Assembly: GCF_024339125.1 (NCBI RefSeq)
Contig: NZ_CP101417.1
Coordinates: 4,413,001-4,477,000, forward strand
Direction: 5' to 3'
DNA length: 64,000 nt
Source of the DNA: Xanthomonas hortorum
GTDB taxonomy: Bacteria > Pseudomonadota > Gammaproteobacteria > Xanthomonadales > Xanthomonadaceae
Position 1 is the stretch's first letter, and each line of letters starts with the position of its first letter. The translations under genes and the position numbers were made by a program. This document shows, one piece after another, positions 1 to 7,821 of the stretch. A model generated the notes under the pieces. The model saw nothing but the letters and a program-made list of their open reading frames with translations. It searched no databases and was not told the DNA's origin.

Positions 1-543
1 GACCGCGACGAAGTGCTGGTGCGCTTCGTCAACCGCAGCTGCAACGTGTTGGTGGCCAGCGATGTGGCCGCGCGCGGGCTGGATGTGGAAGACCTGGCGG
101 CAGTGGTCAATTACGAGCTGCCCACCGATACCGAAACCTACCATCACCGCATTGGCCGCACCGCGCGCGCGGGCAAGCGCGGGCTTGCACTCAGCCTGGT
201 GGCCTCACGCGAAACAGGGCGCGCGCAGGCACTGGAAGCCGAACAAGGCCAGCCGCTGAAGTGGTCGCGTGCACCGTTGGCCACCGCGCGCCCGGCGCAG
301 CTGCCGCAGGCGGCCATGACCACGCTGCGCATTGATGGCGGCAAGACCGACAAACTGCGCGCTGGCGACATTCTCGGCGCGCTCACCGGCGAAGCCGGAC
401 TCTCGGGCGCGGCGATCGGCAAGATCGCGATCTACCCCACCCGCTCCTATGTCGCCATCGCCCGCGCGCACGTTGCCAAGGCACTGGCGCATCTGCATGC
501 GGGCAAGATCAAGGGACGCCGGTTTCGGGTCAGCAAGCTGTAA
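1..543 (+). CDS. dbpA: ATP-dependent RNA helicase DbpA, C-terminal part (5' end outside window)
   Basis: The reading frame is open from base 1, so this is the last 180 codons of a longer gene. It begins inside helicase domain 2: motif V (ARGLD) and motif VI (HRIGRTARAG) lie in the first 60 residues. After a short linker the last ~75 residues match the DbpA RNA-binding domain, an RRM-like fold that in DbpA homologues binds hairpin 92 of 23S rRNA and targets the ATPase to 50S subunit assembly. A full family member is about 460 residues, so roughly 60% is missing. It converges on apt, with a GC-rich hairpin between them. The C-terminal domain separates DbpA from other DEAD-box proteins, so the call is firm. 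Confidence 0.93.
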   Translation, partial: DRDEVLVRFVNRSCNVLVASDVAARGLDVEDLAAVVNYELPTDTETYHHRIGRTARAGKRGLALSLVASRETGRAQALEAEQGQPLKWSRAPLATARPAQLPQAAMTTLRIDGGKTDKLRAGDILGALTGEAGLSGAAIGKIAIYPTRSYVAIARAHVAKALAHLHAGKIKGRRFRVSKL

Positions 544-548
544 TCAGC

Positions 549-572
549 GGCCCGGCAGATACCCTGCCGGCC
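549..572. terminator. GC-rich hairpin between convergent dbpA and apt
   Basis: A stem of seven perfect pairs (CCGGCAG/CTGCCGG) with a 5-nt loop and two more outer G-C pairs lies just after the dbpA stop. There is no T-run on either strand, so it may be a weak or Rho-assisted terminator, or only an RNA-stabilising hairpin. Confidence 0.35.
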
Positions 573-691
573 ATACGATCAAGCGGAGGTGCTAAAGCGC
601 CTGTCGCACCGTCTATATGGATGCGCATTCTTGCGCATCCATGTCGCCAGACGCTCGATCGGCAAGCCGCTCGATCAGCAAGATGCCTGGA

Positions 692-1252
692 TCAGTAGCT
701 CAACGTCGCCAGCAACGGCACGTCATCAGCCCACTTGCTGCGGCCCTGCAGCGCCAGCAACTCGACCAGCACCGCCGCACCGACGATCTCCAGTTCCAGC
801 TGTGCAGCAAGCCCCAGCGCCGCGCGCAGCGTGCCGCCGGTGGCGAGCACGTCATCGACGATCAACACGCGCGCGCCGCGCGGCAACGCGTCTTCGTGCA
901 TTTCGATGCGATCGGTGCCGTATTCCAGCGCGTATTCCTGGACTAACGTCCGTCCGGGCAGCTTGCCTGGCTTGCGCACCGGCACAAAACCGGTGCGCAG
1001 TTCGCGCGCCAGCGCCGCGCCCAGAATGAAACCGCGCGCCTCGATGCCCAGGACCGCGTCCAGCGGCGTGGTGCGCCAGGGCTGCGCCATTTCGTCCAGC
1101 GCCGAGGCAAAGTCCGGGCCGTCCGACAGCAGCGGGGTAATATCCTTGAAGACGATACCCGGCTTGGGAAAGTCGGCGATGTCGCGGATCCGTTCAGCCC
1201 AATGGTTGGGTCCGGAAGAAGTATTGCCGGCGCAGCGGGTGCAGTCAGTCAT
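692..1252 (-). CDS. apt: adenine phosphoribosyltransferase
   Basis: This is a purine-salvage enzyme that converts adenine and PRPP to AMP and pyrophosphate in the cytosol. The 186-residue product has the PRPP-binding signature [13 protein letters not shown] at about residues 125-137 and an N-terminal block ([21 protein letters not shown]) typical of bacterial Apt. I chose the ATG at 1252 (MTDCTRC...). The frame is open 33 bases further up, but that gives a family-atypical leader. The gene lies downstream of selO on the same strand with about 95 bp between them, so it may share a transcript or have its own promoter. Confidence 0.95.
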   Translation of the reverse strand: MTDCTRCAGNTSSGPNHWAERIRDIADFPKPGIVFKDITPLLSDGPDFASALDEMAQPWRTTPLDAVLGIEARGFILGAALARELRTGFVPVRKPGKLPGRTLVQEYALEYGTDRIEMHEDALPRGARVLIVDDVLATGGTLRAALGLAAQLELEIVGAAVLVELLALQGRSKWADDVPLLATLSY

Positions 1253-1346
1253 GGTGGCGATGGCGTCAAGGCCGGTGGGGACCACCGTATTCTAGGCTGC
1301 GCAGACCCGTGACGCCGCGTTTACGACATACGTGCATCTGAGTGCG

Positions 1347-2903
1347 TCAGGAACTGCACGACAGCATCGAGCAGCCGGCGCGGTCGCGCGCCCACTCCGG
1401 TCGCCGCGCGGCAAACGCATCGCGGCCCGGTTGGTCGTCGTAGGGCCGGCGCATGACCTCGAGCAATTCCTGCACTCCGGAGGGATCGCCCTGCTCCGCC
1501 AGATCGATCGCCTGCTGCGCCAGATAGTTGCGCAGCACGTAGCGTGGGTTGGCCAGGCGCATGCGTGCGCGGCGTTGGTCCGGCGATAGCGTGTCTTGAC
1601 CCAGCCGTGTGGCATAGCGTTGCAGCCATTCCTGCAACTGCCCGGCGTGCGCAAGGCGCTTGTCCTGGTCGTAGAACGCTTCGCGCAGCAGCTCCGGGTC
1701 GGGATGCTCCGGCGACCACTCGATCAGGCCACGAAATGTCAGCGTCATGTCCATCTCGCCCGCGTGCATCAATTCACGCAGCACATCGATCAAGTGCAGA
1801 TCCTCGTCGCGGCAGTCGGCCAGACCCAGCTTGGCCGCGGTGTCGCGGCGGTCGCAGGCCATGTAGGTATCGCGGAAGTGGTCCAGCCCCTGCTGCAACG
1901 GCGCCGCATCGGCAAACAGCGGCGCCAGCGCCTGCGCCAGGCGTCCCAGGTTCCAGTACGCCACTTGCGGCTGGGTGCCGAAGCGGTAACGCCGGCCCTG
2001 CGCATCGGTGGTATTCGGCGTCCAGTCCGGGTCGTAGTCGTCGACCCAGCCATATGGGCCGTAATCGATGGTCAGGCCCAGGATCGACATGTTGTCGGTG
2101 TTCATCACCCCATGCACGAAACCGACCCGCATCCAGTGCGCCACCATCACGGCGGTGCGCTCGCAGACCTGCGCAAACCAGGCCGCGTACAGATTCTCGC
2201 CAGCACCTTTCAACTCCGGGAAATCGCGTGCAATGGTGAAATCCGCCCACTGCCGCAGCAGCGCGCTATCCCCGCGCGCACTGGGCAATTCGAAATTGCC
2301 GAAGCGAATGAACGATGGCGCCACCCGGCATACGATGGCGCCGGGCTCGCGCTGCGGGCGACCGTCGTAAAACATGTCGCGCACCACTGCATCGCCGGTC
2401 GTGACCAGGCTCAGTGCGCGCGTGGTCGGCACACCCAGATGGTGCATCGCTTCGCTACACAGGAATTCACGAATCGACGAGCGCAGCACGGCGCGCCCAT
2501 CGGCGCCGCGTGAGTAAGGCGTGGGACCGGCGCCCTTGAGCTGCAATTCGTAGCGACCACCATCGACCCCGATCGCCTCGCCCAGCGAAATGGCCCGGCC
2601 ATCGCCGAGCTGGCCGGCCCAATGCCCGAACTGGTGCCCGCCGTAATTGACCGCCCACGGCTGCATGCCCGGATACAACGCGTTGCCGCCAAACACCTCG
2701 GCAAAACGGGCACTGGCCATCTCGGCCTCGTCCAGCCCGAGTTGCTGCGCCATCTCGGCGGAATAGGCCAGCAGCCTGGGCGCTGCGACCGGCGTCGGCG
2801 ACACCGACGACCAGGCAGCGACCACATCCCGGCGACGCGGCCCTTCTTCCGGATCACCAGGCAACTGCTGACGCAGACGGTTGTCGAACTGGATATCTGT
2901 CAT
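1347..2903 (-). CDS. selO: SelO-family protein adenylyltransferase (YdiU/UPF0061)
   Basis: The 518-residue protein has the full length of bacterial YdiU/SelO. This pseudokinase fold transfers AMP to Ser/Thr/Tyr of proteins and has been linked to redox homeostasis. The conserved blocks [20 protein letters not shown] (near residue 87) and [12 protein letters not shown] (near 265) are visible. The C-terminus ends CSMLSCSS, which puts a cysteine third from the end, the place taken by selenocysteine in animal SelO. The ATG at 2903 fits the family N-terminus. The gene is divergent from the lipoprotein hydrolase gene at 3078, with about 170 bp of shared upstream DNA. The family assignment is secure; the substrates in this organism are unknown. 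Confidence 0.93.
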   Translation of the reverse strand: MTDIQFDNRLRQQLPGDPEEGPRRRDVVAAWSSVSPTPVAAPRLLAYSAEMAQQLGLDEAEMASARFAEVFGGNALYPGMQPWAVNYGGHQFGHWAGQLGDGRAISLGEAIGVDGGRYELQLKGAGPTPYSRGADGRAVLRSSIREFLCSEAMHHLGVPTTRALSLVTTGDAVVRDMFYDGRPQREPGAIVCRVAPSFIRFGNFELPSARGDSALLRQWADFTIARDFPELKGAGENLYAAWFAQVCERTAVMVAHWMRVGFVHGVMNTDNMSILGLTIDYGPYGWVDDYDPDWTPNTTDAQGRRYRFGTQPQVAYWNLGRLAQALAPLFADAAPLQQGLDHFRDTYMACDRRDTAAKLGLADCRDEDLHLIDVLRELMHAGEMDMTLTFRGLIEWSPEHPDPELLREAFYDQDKRLAHAGQLQEWLQRYATRLGQDTLSPDQRRARMRLANPRYVLRNYLAQQAIDLAEQGDPSGVQELLEVMRRPYDDQPGRDAFAARRPEWARDRAGCSMLSCSS

Positions 2904-3077
2904 GGCGACAAGCCTAGGCCAGAGCGGGTGAACTTCGCATGGGTGAACCGCGCATCCTATTCGCTACCGGCCTCGTATCCCCATTCCAGACACGCTGAAC
3001 TGCCAGCATCCAGGCGCACTCGCACATCACAACAGCCGCAGATTCATTCCTCTTCAGTTATTACAGCGACCCTACTC

Positions 3078-3944
3078 ATGCGCTTGCACACTTCCCGCTG
3101 GTTTCGCCCTGCCCTTTTGCTCCTCGGCGCGTTAAGCCTGAATGGCTGCAGCAGCGTGTTCTTCGGCGGCATCAACGCTGCATCCAGCCGCACTGGCGTC
3201 ATCGAACACCGCAACGAGGTCTTCGACCCGGAGCACGGCCTGGCGCTGGACGTCTACCAACCGCGCGGCGCCGTCGATGCGCCGGTGGTGGTGTTTTTCT
3301 ACGGCGGCACCTGGAAGCGTGGCGCCCGCGCCAACTATCGCTGGGTCGGCCGCTCGCTGGCCCGCGAGGGCATGGTGGTGATGGTGGCCGACTACCGAAA
3401 GTACCCGCAGGTCCGACTGGACGGCTTCATGAGCGATGCCGCACAGGCCACCGCATGGAGCCATCAGCATGCGCGCGCCTACGGCGGAGACCCTGCCCGC
3501 CTGGCCGTGATGGGCCACTCCGCAGGTGCGCACATCGCCGGACTGCTCGCCACCGATCGCCGATGGCTGCAGGCACAGGGCATGCAACCACGCCAACTCT
3601 GCGGTTTCGTCGGCCTCGCAGGCCCTTACGACTTCTCGCCGATGACCGACCCGGAATTGATCCAGATCTTCGGCACTTCACCTACCGAACAGGAAGCCTC
3701 ACAACCCATTCGTCATGTGGATGGGGACGAGCCGCCGATGCTGCTGCTGCACGGCGATGCCGACCACGTGGTGGAACCGCGTAACAGCACGGTTCTCGCT
3801 GCCGCCGAACAACAGGCGGGGGTCCAGGCACACAGCATTTTTTATCCAGGAATGGGCCATATGGGCTTGGTGCTGTCACTCCGCAAGGAATCGCAAGTGA
3901 TGCACGACACCTTGCAGTTCCTGCGGCAGTGTCACGCGCCCTGA
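3078..3944 (+). CDS. alpha/beta-hydrolase lipoprotein (carboxylesterase-like)
   Basis: The 288-residue product starts at the ATG at 3078 with a lipoprotein signal peptide: RWFR, a leucine-rich core, then LNGC with Cys24 as the lipidation site (Asn at -2 is a slightly atypical lipobox). The mature part is an alpha/beta hydrolase of the BD-FAE/esterase-lipase type. It has an oxyanion-hole region (VFFYGGTWKRG), the nucleophile elbow GHSAG near residue 157, an Asp in HGDADHVV near 235, and a His in GMGHMG near 265. It probably hydrolyses small esters at the inner face of an envelope membrane. The frame is open to 2622, but that stretch is antisense to selO and is not part of the gene. Confidence 0.88.
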   Translation: MRLHTSRWFRPALLLLGALSLNGCSSVFFGGINAASSRTGVIEHRNEVFDPEHGLALDVYQPRGAVDAPVVVFFYGGTWKRGARANYRWVGRSLAREGMVVMVADYRKYPQVRLDGFMSDAAQATAWSHQHARAYGGDPARLAVMGHSAGAHIAGLLATDRRWLQAQGMQPRQLCGFVGLAGPYDFSPMTDPELIQIFGTSPTEQEASQPIRHVDGDEPPMLLLHGDADHVVEPRNSTVLAAAEQQAGVQAHSIFYPGMGHMGLVLSLRKESQVMHDTLQFLRQCHAP

Positions 3945-4080
3945 GGTCTGGACGTCCGCGCGCAGGTGGTTGCGCGCGGGATTGGGACGGGATTGGGGAG
4001 TCGCAAACCCAGACGAATGGCGGCAAGCAAAGTGATCGCTGCTTGCCGCAGCATTACGGCTCTCCAAGCCGCTGCCAGCA

Positions 4081-4779
4081 TTACTCTGGGGACTTGCGCC
4101 CCATCAGCTCGAACGGGCCGCCCTTCTTCAGCGCGGCCTGATACGCGGGACGCGCTTCGATCCGCTCCAGAAACGCGCGCAAACGCGGATAATTTTCAAA
4201 TCCGCCACCACGCGCCGCGGCGGCCTGCACCGGAAAGCTCATCTGGATGTCAGCCGCAGTAAAGCGCTCACCGGCGAACCAGTTGCTGGCCTGCAGGGAT
4301 TGCTCCATCCAGTCCAGATGCAGCTTGAGTTGCGGGCTGACGAAGCCCGACATTGCCTTGTCCGCAATCTCGCGCGCAATGGGCTTGACGAAAAACGGCA
4401 TCGGCGCACTGCGAATGCGCGCGAAGATCAGCGTCATCAACAATGGCGGCATCGCCGAGCCTTCGGCGTAATGCATCCAGTAGCGGAACTGCATGCGCTC
4501 CGGCGAATCCTGCGGACGCGGCGATGGCGACAGCGCGCATTCGGTGTCGTAGCGTTCGGTCAGATACTCCATGATCGCGCCGGACTCGGCCACGGTCAGA
4601 TCGCCATCCACAATCAGCGGCGATTTGCCCAGCGGATGGATCGCAAGCAATGCGGCCGGTGCCAGCATGGTCTTGGGGTCGCGCTCATGCCGCACGATCT
4701 GGTACGGCAGCGCCAGTTCTTCCAGCAGCCACAGCACGCGCTGGGAACGGGAATTATTGAGATGGTGGACAGTGATCAT
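4081..4779 (-). CDS. glutathione S-transferase family protein
   Basis: The 232-residue product has the two-domain GST layout: a thioredoxin-like N-terminal domain (MITVHHLNNSRSQRVLWLLEEL, with Ser at the site expected to activate glutathione) and an all-helical C-terminal domain. The motif around SPLIVDGDLTVAESGAIMEYL is the cis-Pro/glutathione-binding strand. The start at 4779 was chosen because the family begins directly at ITVHHL; an upstream in-frame start at 4806 would add nine unrelated residues. The substrate is unknown. It stands alone between the hydrolase gene and cspA. Confidence 0.88.
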   Translation of the reverse strand: MITVHHLNNSRSQRVLWLLEELALPYQIVRHERDPKTMLAPAALLAIHPLGKSPLIVDGDLTVAESGAIMEYLTERYDTECALSPSPRPQDSPERMQFRYWMHYAEGSAMPPLLMTLIFARIRSAPMPFFVKPIAREIADKAMSGFVSPQLKLHLDWMEQSLQASNWFAGERFTAADIQMSFPVQAAAARGGGFENYPRLRAFLERIEARPAYQAALKKGGPFELMGRKSPE

Positions 4780-4900
4780 GAGAAGGGCTGCGCGCGGAAA
4801 GCGCACATCCTACCCATCCACGCGTCGTCGCCGCGCTCACTCGCGACTGCAGCCACCGCGCTGCTGACGATGTAAGCGCCTTACTCAAACGACGCCCAAT

Positions 4901-4935
4901 AAAAAACGCCGGTCGCTTGCGCGACCGGCGTTTTT
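4901..4935 (-). terminator. rho-independent terminator of cspA
   Basis: A perfect long stem (AAAAACGCCGGTCGC paired with GCGACCGGCGTTTTT) encloses a 4-nt loop, with T-runs on both strands. On the minus strand it ends in TTTTTT about 25 bp after the cspA stop, the textbook arrangement. The symmetry means it could also stop plus-strand transcription. Confidence 0.9.
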
Positions 4936-4959
4936 GGCAACCTTACGGTTGCAGACGGA

Positions 4960-5169
4960 TTAGACCGCCTGCACCTGGTCAGCCTGCATGCCCTTCTGGC
5001 CCTGCACGGCGACGAAGGTCACTTTCTGGCCTTCCTGCAGCGACTTGAAGCCGGTGCCCTGGATGGCACGGAAGTGGACGAACAGGTCCGCGCCGATTTC
5101 CGGGGTGATGAAGCCGAAGCCCTTGGCATCGTTGAACCACTTCACAGTACCGTTTTGACGTTCTGACAT
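4960..5169 (-). CDS. cspA: cold shock-like protein, CspA family
   Basis: The 69-residue single cold-shock domain is the normal family length. RNP1 (KGFGFI) and RNP2 (LFVHF) are intact, so it should bind single-stranded RNA/DNA and act as an RNA chaperone in the cytosol. A clear terminator follows the gene. The DNA upstream (5170-5400) carries no gene on this strand and is AT-richer than its surroundings, as expected for the long, structured 5' leader of cspA mRNAs that senses temperature. The symbol is by family; xanthomonads carry several Csp paralogues. Confidence 0.93.
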   Translation of the reverse strand: MSERQNGTVKWFNDAKGFGFITPEIGADLFVHFRAIQGTGFKSLQEGQKVTFVAVQGQKGMQADQVQAV

Positions 5170-5435
5170 TTTACTAACTCCTGAACTATTGATTGATAAA
5201 TCGCAGCGTCCGAAAGCCGGAGCTGAGACTGAGTTGCAGGCGTTGGTAAAGCGGAACGATGAAGCGAGATCTGTAACGATCCGGCTGCATCAGGCCACGA
5301 TTCACGGTGACCCTTGCAAACACAGTGCGTGCACAATACTCGCGATTCCAATAAAAAGCGACACCCCGCGTCAAAATTTTTACTATCGGGCCAAATCCGA
5401 CCGCATGTCAGCCCCTTCCCTATCGATATCACCTT

Positions 5436-5915
5436 ATGAATACGCCGAGTACGCCAACCCAGGCGCAGATCTGGGTCGATGCCGATGCCTGTCCTGCCGT
5501 GGTCCGCGACATCTTGTTCAGAGCTGCCGTGCGCACCGGCACCCCAGTGACCCTGGTCGCCAATCATTTCCTGCCCACACCCAGCCTGGCGCATGTGCGC
5601 GTCGTCCAGGTTCCGGGCGGACCGGACGCGGCCGATGATGCCATTGCCGAACGGGTTGCCGCCGGCGATCTTGTCGTCACGCAGGACATTCCATTGGCCG
5701 CCCGTGTTCTGGAGCAAGGCGCGACCGCCATCAGCCCGCGCGGCGAGCCATTCACCGACAACTCCATCAAGGAGCGTCTGTCGGTACGCAGCTTTCTGGA
5801 AGAACTGCGCGGTGCCGGCGTCGCCACCGGTGGGCCGCCTGCGCTGCATGCACGCGACCGCCAGGCATTTGCTGCGCAACTGGACCGCTGGCTGGCAGCG
5901 CAACCGCGCATCTAG
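5436..5915 (+). CDS. YaiI/YqxD family protein (UPF0178, DUF188)
   Basis: The 159-residue protein matches the DUF188 family: [16 protein letters not shown] at the N-terminus, the middle motif [30 protein letters not shown] and the end motif [14 protein letters not shown]. The Asp-rich pattern DADACP...D...TQDIPLA resembles PIN-like nuclease folds, but no activity is established for the family. The ATG at 5436 begins immediately before the first conserved strand. It is followed after about 60 bp by yaeQ on the same strand, and these small conserved genes may be cotranscribed. Confidence 0.9.
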   Translation: MNTPSTPTQAQIWVDADACPAVVRDILFRAAVRTGTPVTLVANHFLPTPSLAHVRVVQVPGGPDAADDAIAERVAAGDLVVTQDIPLAARVLEQGATAISPRGEPFTDNSIKERLSVRSFLEELRGAGVATGGPPALHARDRQAFAAQLDRWLAAQPRI

Positions 5916-5977
5916 CGGCAGCACGCCGGCCTTGCAGCGGCGGCGTATCATGAGCGCCCTTTGCAATCGGCATCCTG

Positions 5978-6526
5978 ATGGCTCTTACCGCCACCGTCCG
6001 CAGGGCGGAACTTCAGATCAGCGACATGGACCGTGGCTATTACGCCAACCATTCGCTGACCCTGGCCCAGCACCCCTCCGAAACCGACGAGCGCCTGATG
6101 GTGCGGCTGCTGGCGTTCGCGCTGTTTGCCGACGACCGTCTGGAGTTCGGCCGCGGGCTGAGCAACGACGACGAGCCCGACCTGTGGCGGCGCGATTACA
6201 CCGGCGACCCGGATCTGTGGATCGACCTCGGCCAGCCGGACGAAAGCCGCGTGCGCAAGGCCTGCAATCGCTCGCGCGAGGCAGTGGTGATCGGCTACGG
6301 CGGCCAGGCCACCGAAACCTGGTGGAAGAAGCAGGCCAATGCGCTCGGCCGACAACGCAACCTGCGCGTGCTGGAGTTCGATTCGCAGGCCACCGAGGCG
6401 CTTGGCGCCCTGATCCAGCGCGGCATGCGCTTCGATGTGATCATCCAGGACGGCGAGGTGCAGATGCTCGCAGATCAGGGCAATGTCACCCTGACACCGA
6501 TAGTGCGGCAAGCCCCGGCCGAATGA
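5978..6526 (+). CDS. yaeQ: YaeQ family protein
   Basis: The product of 182 residues is the usual YaeQ length. It has the family signature blocks MALTATVRRAELQISDMDRGYY at the N-terminus, ETDERLMVRLLAFAL near residue 40, and PDLWIDLGQPDESRVRKA near 80. YaeQ has a fold distantly related to PD-(D/E)XK nucleases. In E. coli it was reported to compensate for loss of the transcription elongation protein RfaH, but its biochemical role is unsettled. Its stop codon overlaps the next gene's start (ATGA at 6523-6526), so the two are translationally coupled. Confidence 0.92.
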   Translation: MALTATVRRAELQISDMDRGYYANHSLTLAQHPSETDERLMVRLLAFALFADDRLEFGRGLSNDDEPDLWRRDYTGDPDLWIDLGQPDESRVRKACNRSREAVVIGYGGQATETWWKKQANALGRQRNLRVLEFDSQATEALGALIQRGMRFDVIIQDGEVQMLADQGNVTLTPIVRQAPAE

Positions 6527-7704
6527 GCACGCGTTACGACGTGCTGGTCATCGGTGCCGGCGCGGCCGGACTGATGAGCGCCTTCACCGCCGGCCGACGT
6601 GGCCGCCAGGTGCTGGTGATCGACCATGCCAACAAGGTCGGCAAGAAGATCCTGATGTCCGGTGGCGGGCGCTGCAACTTCACCAATACCGGCACCACGC
6701 CAGGCAACTTTTTGTCGGCCAATCGGCATTTCTGCAAATCCGCGCTGGCCCGCTACAGCCCGGCGGATTTCGTGGAAATGGTCGAGCGCCACGGCATCGC
6801 CTATCACGAGAAAGAGCTGGGCCAGCTGTTCTGCGACATCTCGTCCAAGCAGATTGTGCGCATGTTGCTGGACGAGTGCGAAGCGGCTGACGTGCAGGTG
6901 CGTACCGAGTGCGAAGTACGCTCGGTGCGGCGCGACAGCGATGGCTTCAGTATCGAAACCAGCCAGGGGCGCGTGCAGGCGCAATCGCTGATCGTCGCCA
7001 CCGGCGGGCTGTCGATTCCGAGCATGGGCGCCAGCGGCTTCGGCTATACGCTGGCCAAACAGTTTGGCCACGAGTTGCTGCCGACACGCGCCGGGCTGGT
7101 TCCGCTGACGCTGAGTGGCAAGCATCAGGAGCGGCTGCAGGAGTTGTCCGGGCTGGCCTTGCCGGTCGAGGCGCACTGCAACGGGGTCAGCTTTCGCAAT
7201 TTCATGCTGGTTACCCACCGCGGCGTCAGTGGCCCGGCGATCCTGCAGATCTCCTCGTATTGGCAGCCCGGCGATGATCTGCGCCTGGACCTGCTGCCCG
7301 GCCAGGATGCTGCAGCCTGGTTGCGCGAACAAAAAAACCAACGCGGCGCCACCGAACTGCGCAATGTACTGGCCGACGTGCTGCCGCGACGCTTTGCGCA
7401 GCGCCTGTGCGAAGTGTGGCTGCCGGACAAGCCGGTGCGTCAGCTCGACCCGCCGCAACTGCAGGCCGCGGCCGACCTGCTCGGCGCATTTCCGCTGGTC
7501 GCCAGCGGAACCGAAGGCTACCGTACCGCTGAAGTAACGCTCGGCGGTGTCGATACCAACCAGGTCTCCAGTGCAACCATGGAGTCGCGTCTGGTGGCCG
7601 GCTTGTATTTCGTCGGCGAGGTGCTGGATGTGACGGGATGGTTGGGCGGCTACAACTTTCAGTGGGCATGGGCATCCGGTCACGCCGCAGGAAGCGTCGC
7701 TTAA
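6523..7704 (+). CDS. YhiN/HI0933-type NAD(P)/FAD-dependent oxidoreductase
   Basis: The 393-residue flavoprotein opens with a Rossmann dinucleotide-binding motif, VLVIGAGAAGLMSAFTAGRRG, followed by KKILMSGGGRCNFTN, which is diagnostic of the HI0933/YhiN (BaiN-like) family. The C-terminal block TAEVTLGGVDTNQVSSATMES and the final FAD-contact region (GEVLDVTGWLGGYNFQWAW) are intact. Members are thought to reduce unsaturated substrates, but the physiological substrate is unknown. The start at 6523 overlaps the yaeQ stop. The frame is open far upstream through the two preceding genes, which is a consequence of high GC and not a fusion. Confidence 0.9.
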   Translation: MSTRYDVLVIGAGAAGLMSAFTAGRRGRQVLVIDHANKVGKKILMSGGGRCNFTNTGTTPGNFLSANRHFCKSALARYSPADFVEMVERHGIAYHEKELGQLFCDISSKQIVRMLLDECEAADVQVRTECEVRSVRRDSDGFSIETSQGRVQAQSLIVATGGLSIPSMGASGFGYTLAKQFGHELLPTRAGLVPLTLSGKHQERLQELSGLALPVEAHCNGVSFRNFMLVTHRGVSGPAILQISSYWQPGDDLRLDLLPGQDAAAWLREQKNQRGATELRNVLADVLPRRFAQRLCEVWLPDKPVRQLDPPQLQAAADLLGAFPLVASGTEGYRTAEVTLGGVDTNQVSSATMESRLVAGLYFVGEVLDVTGWLGGYNFQWAWASGHAAGSVA

Positions 7705-7821
7705 GCCTATGCTGGGTGATAGAAACGTGGACCAAGTCTCACCCCGGATGCGGTCTTGTCCACACACATGGACACCTCCGACCCCCTTCGTGTATTTAGA
7801 GCCGTCTCCAGGAAGCCGCGC

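Noticed and set aside
5593..7704. 703-residue plus-strand reading frame spanning the YaiI/YqxD, yaeQ and YhiN genes, suggesting a fusion
   Set aside because: Only the part from the ATG at 6523 matches a family; the upstream part is out of frame with the two well-supported genes it crosses.
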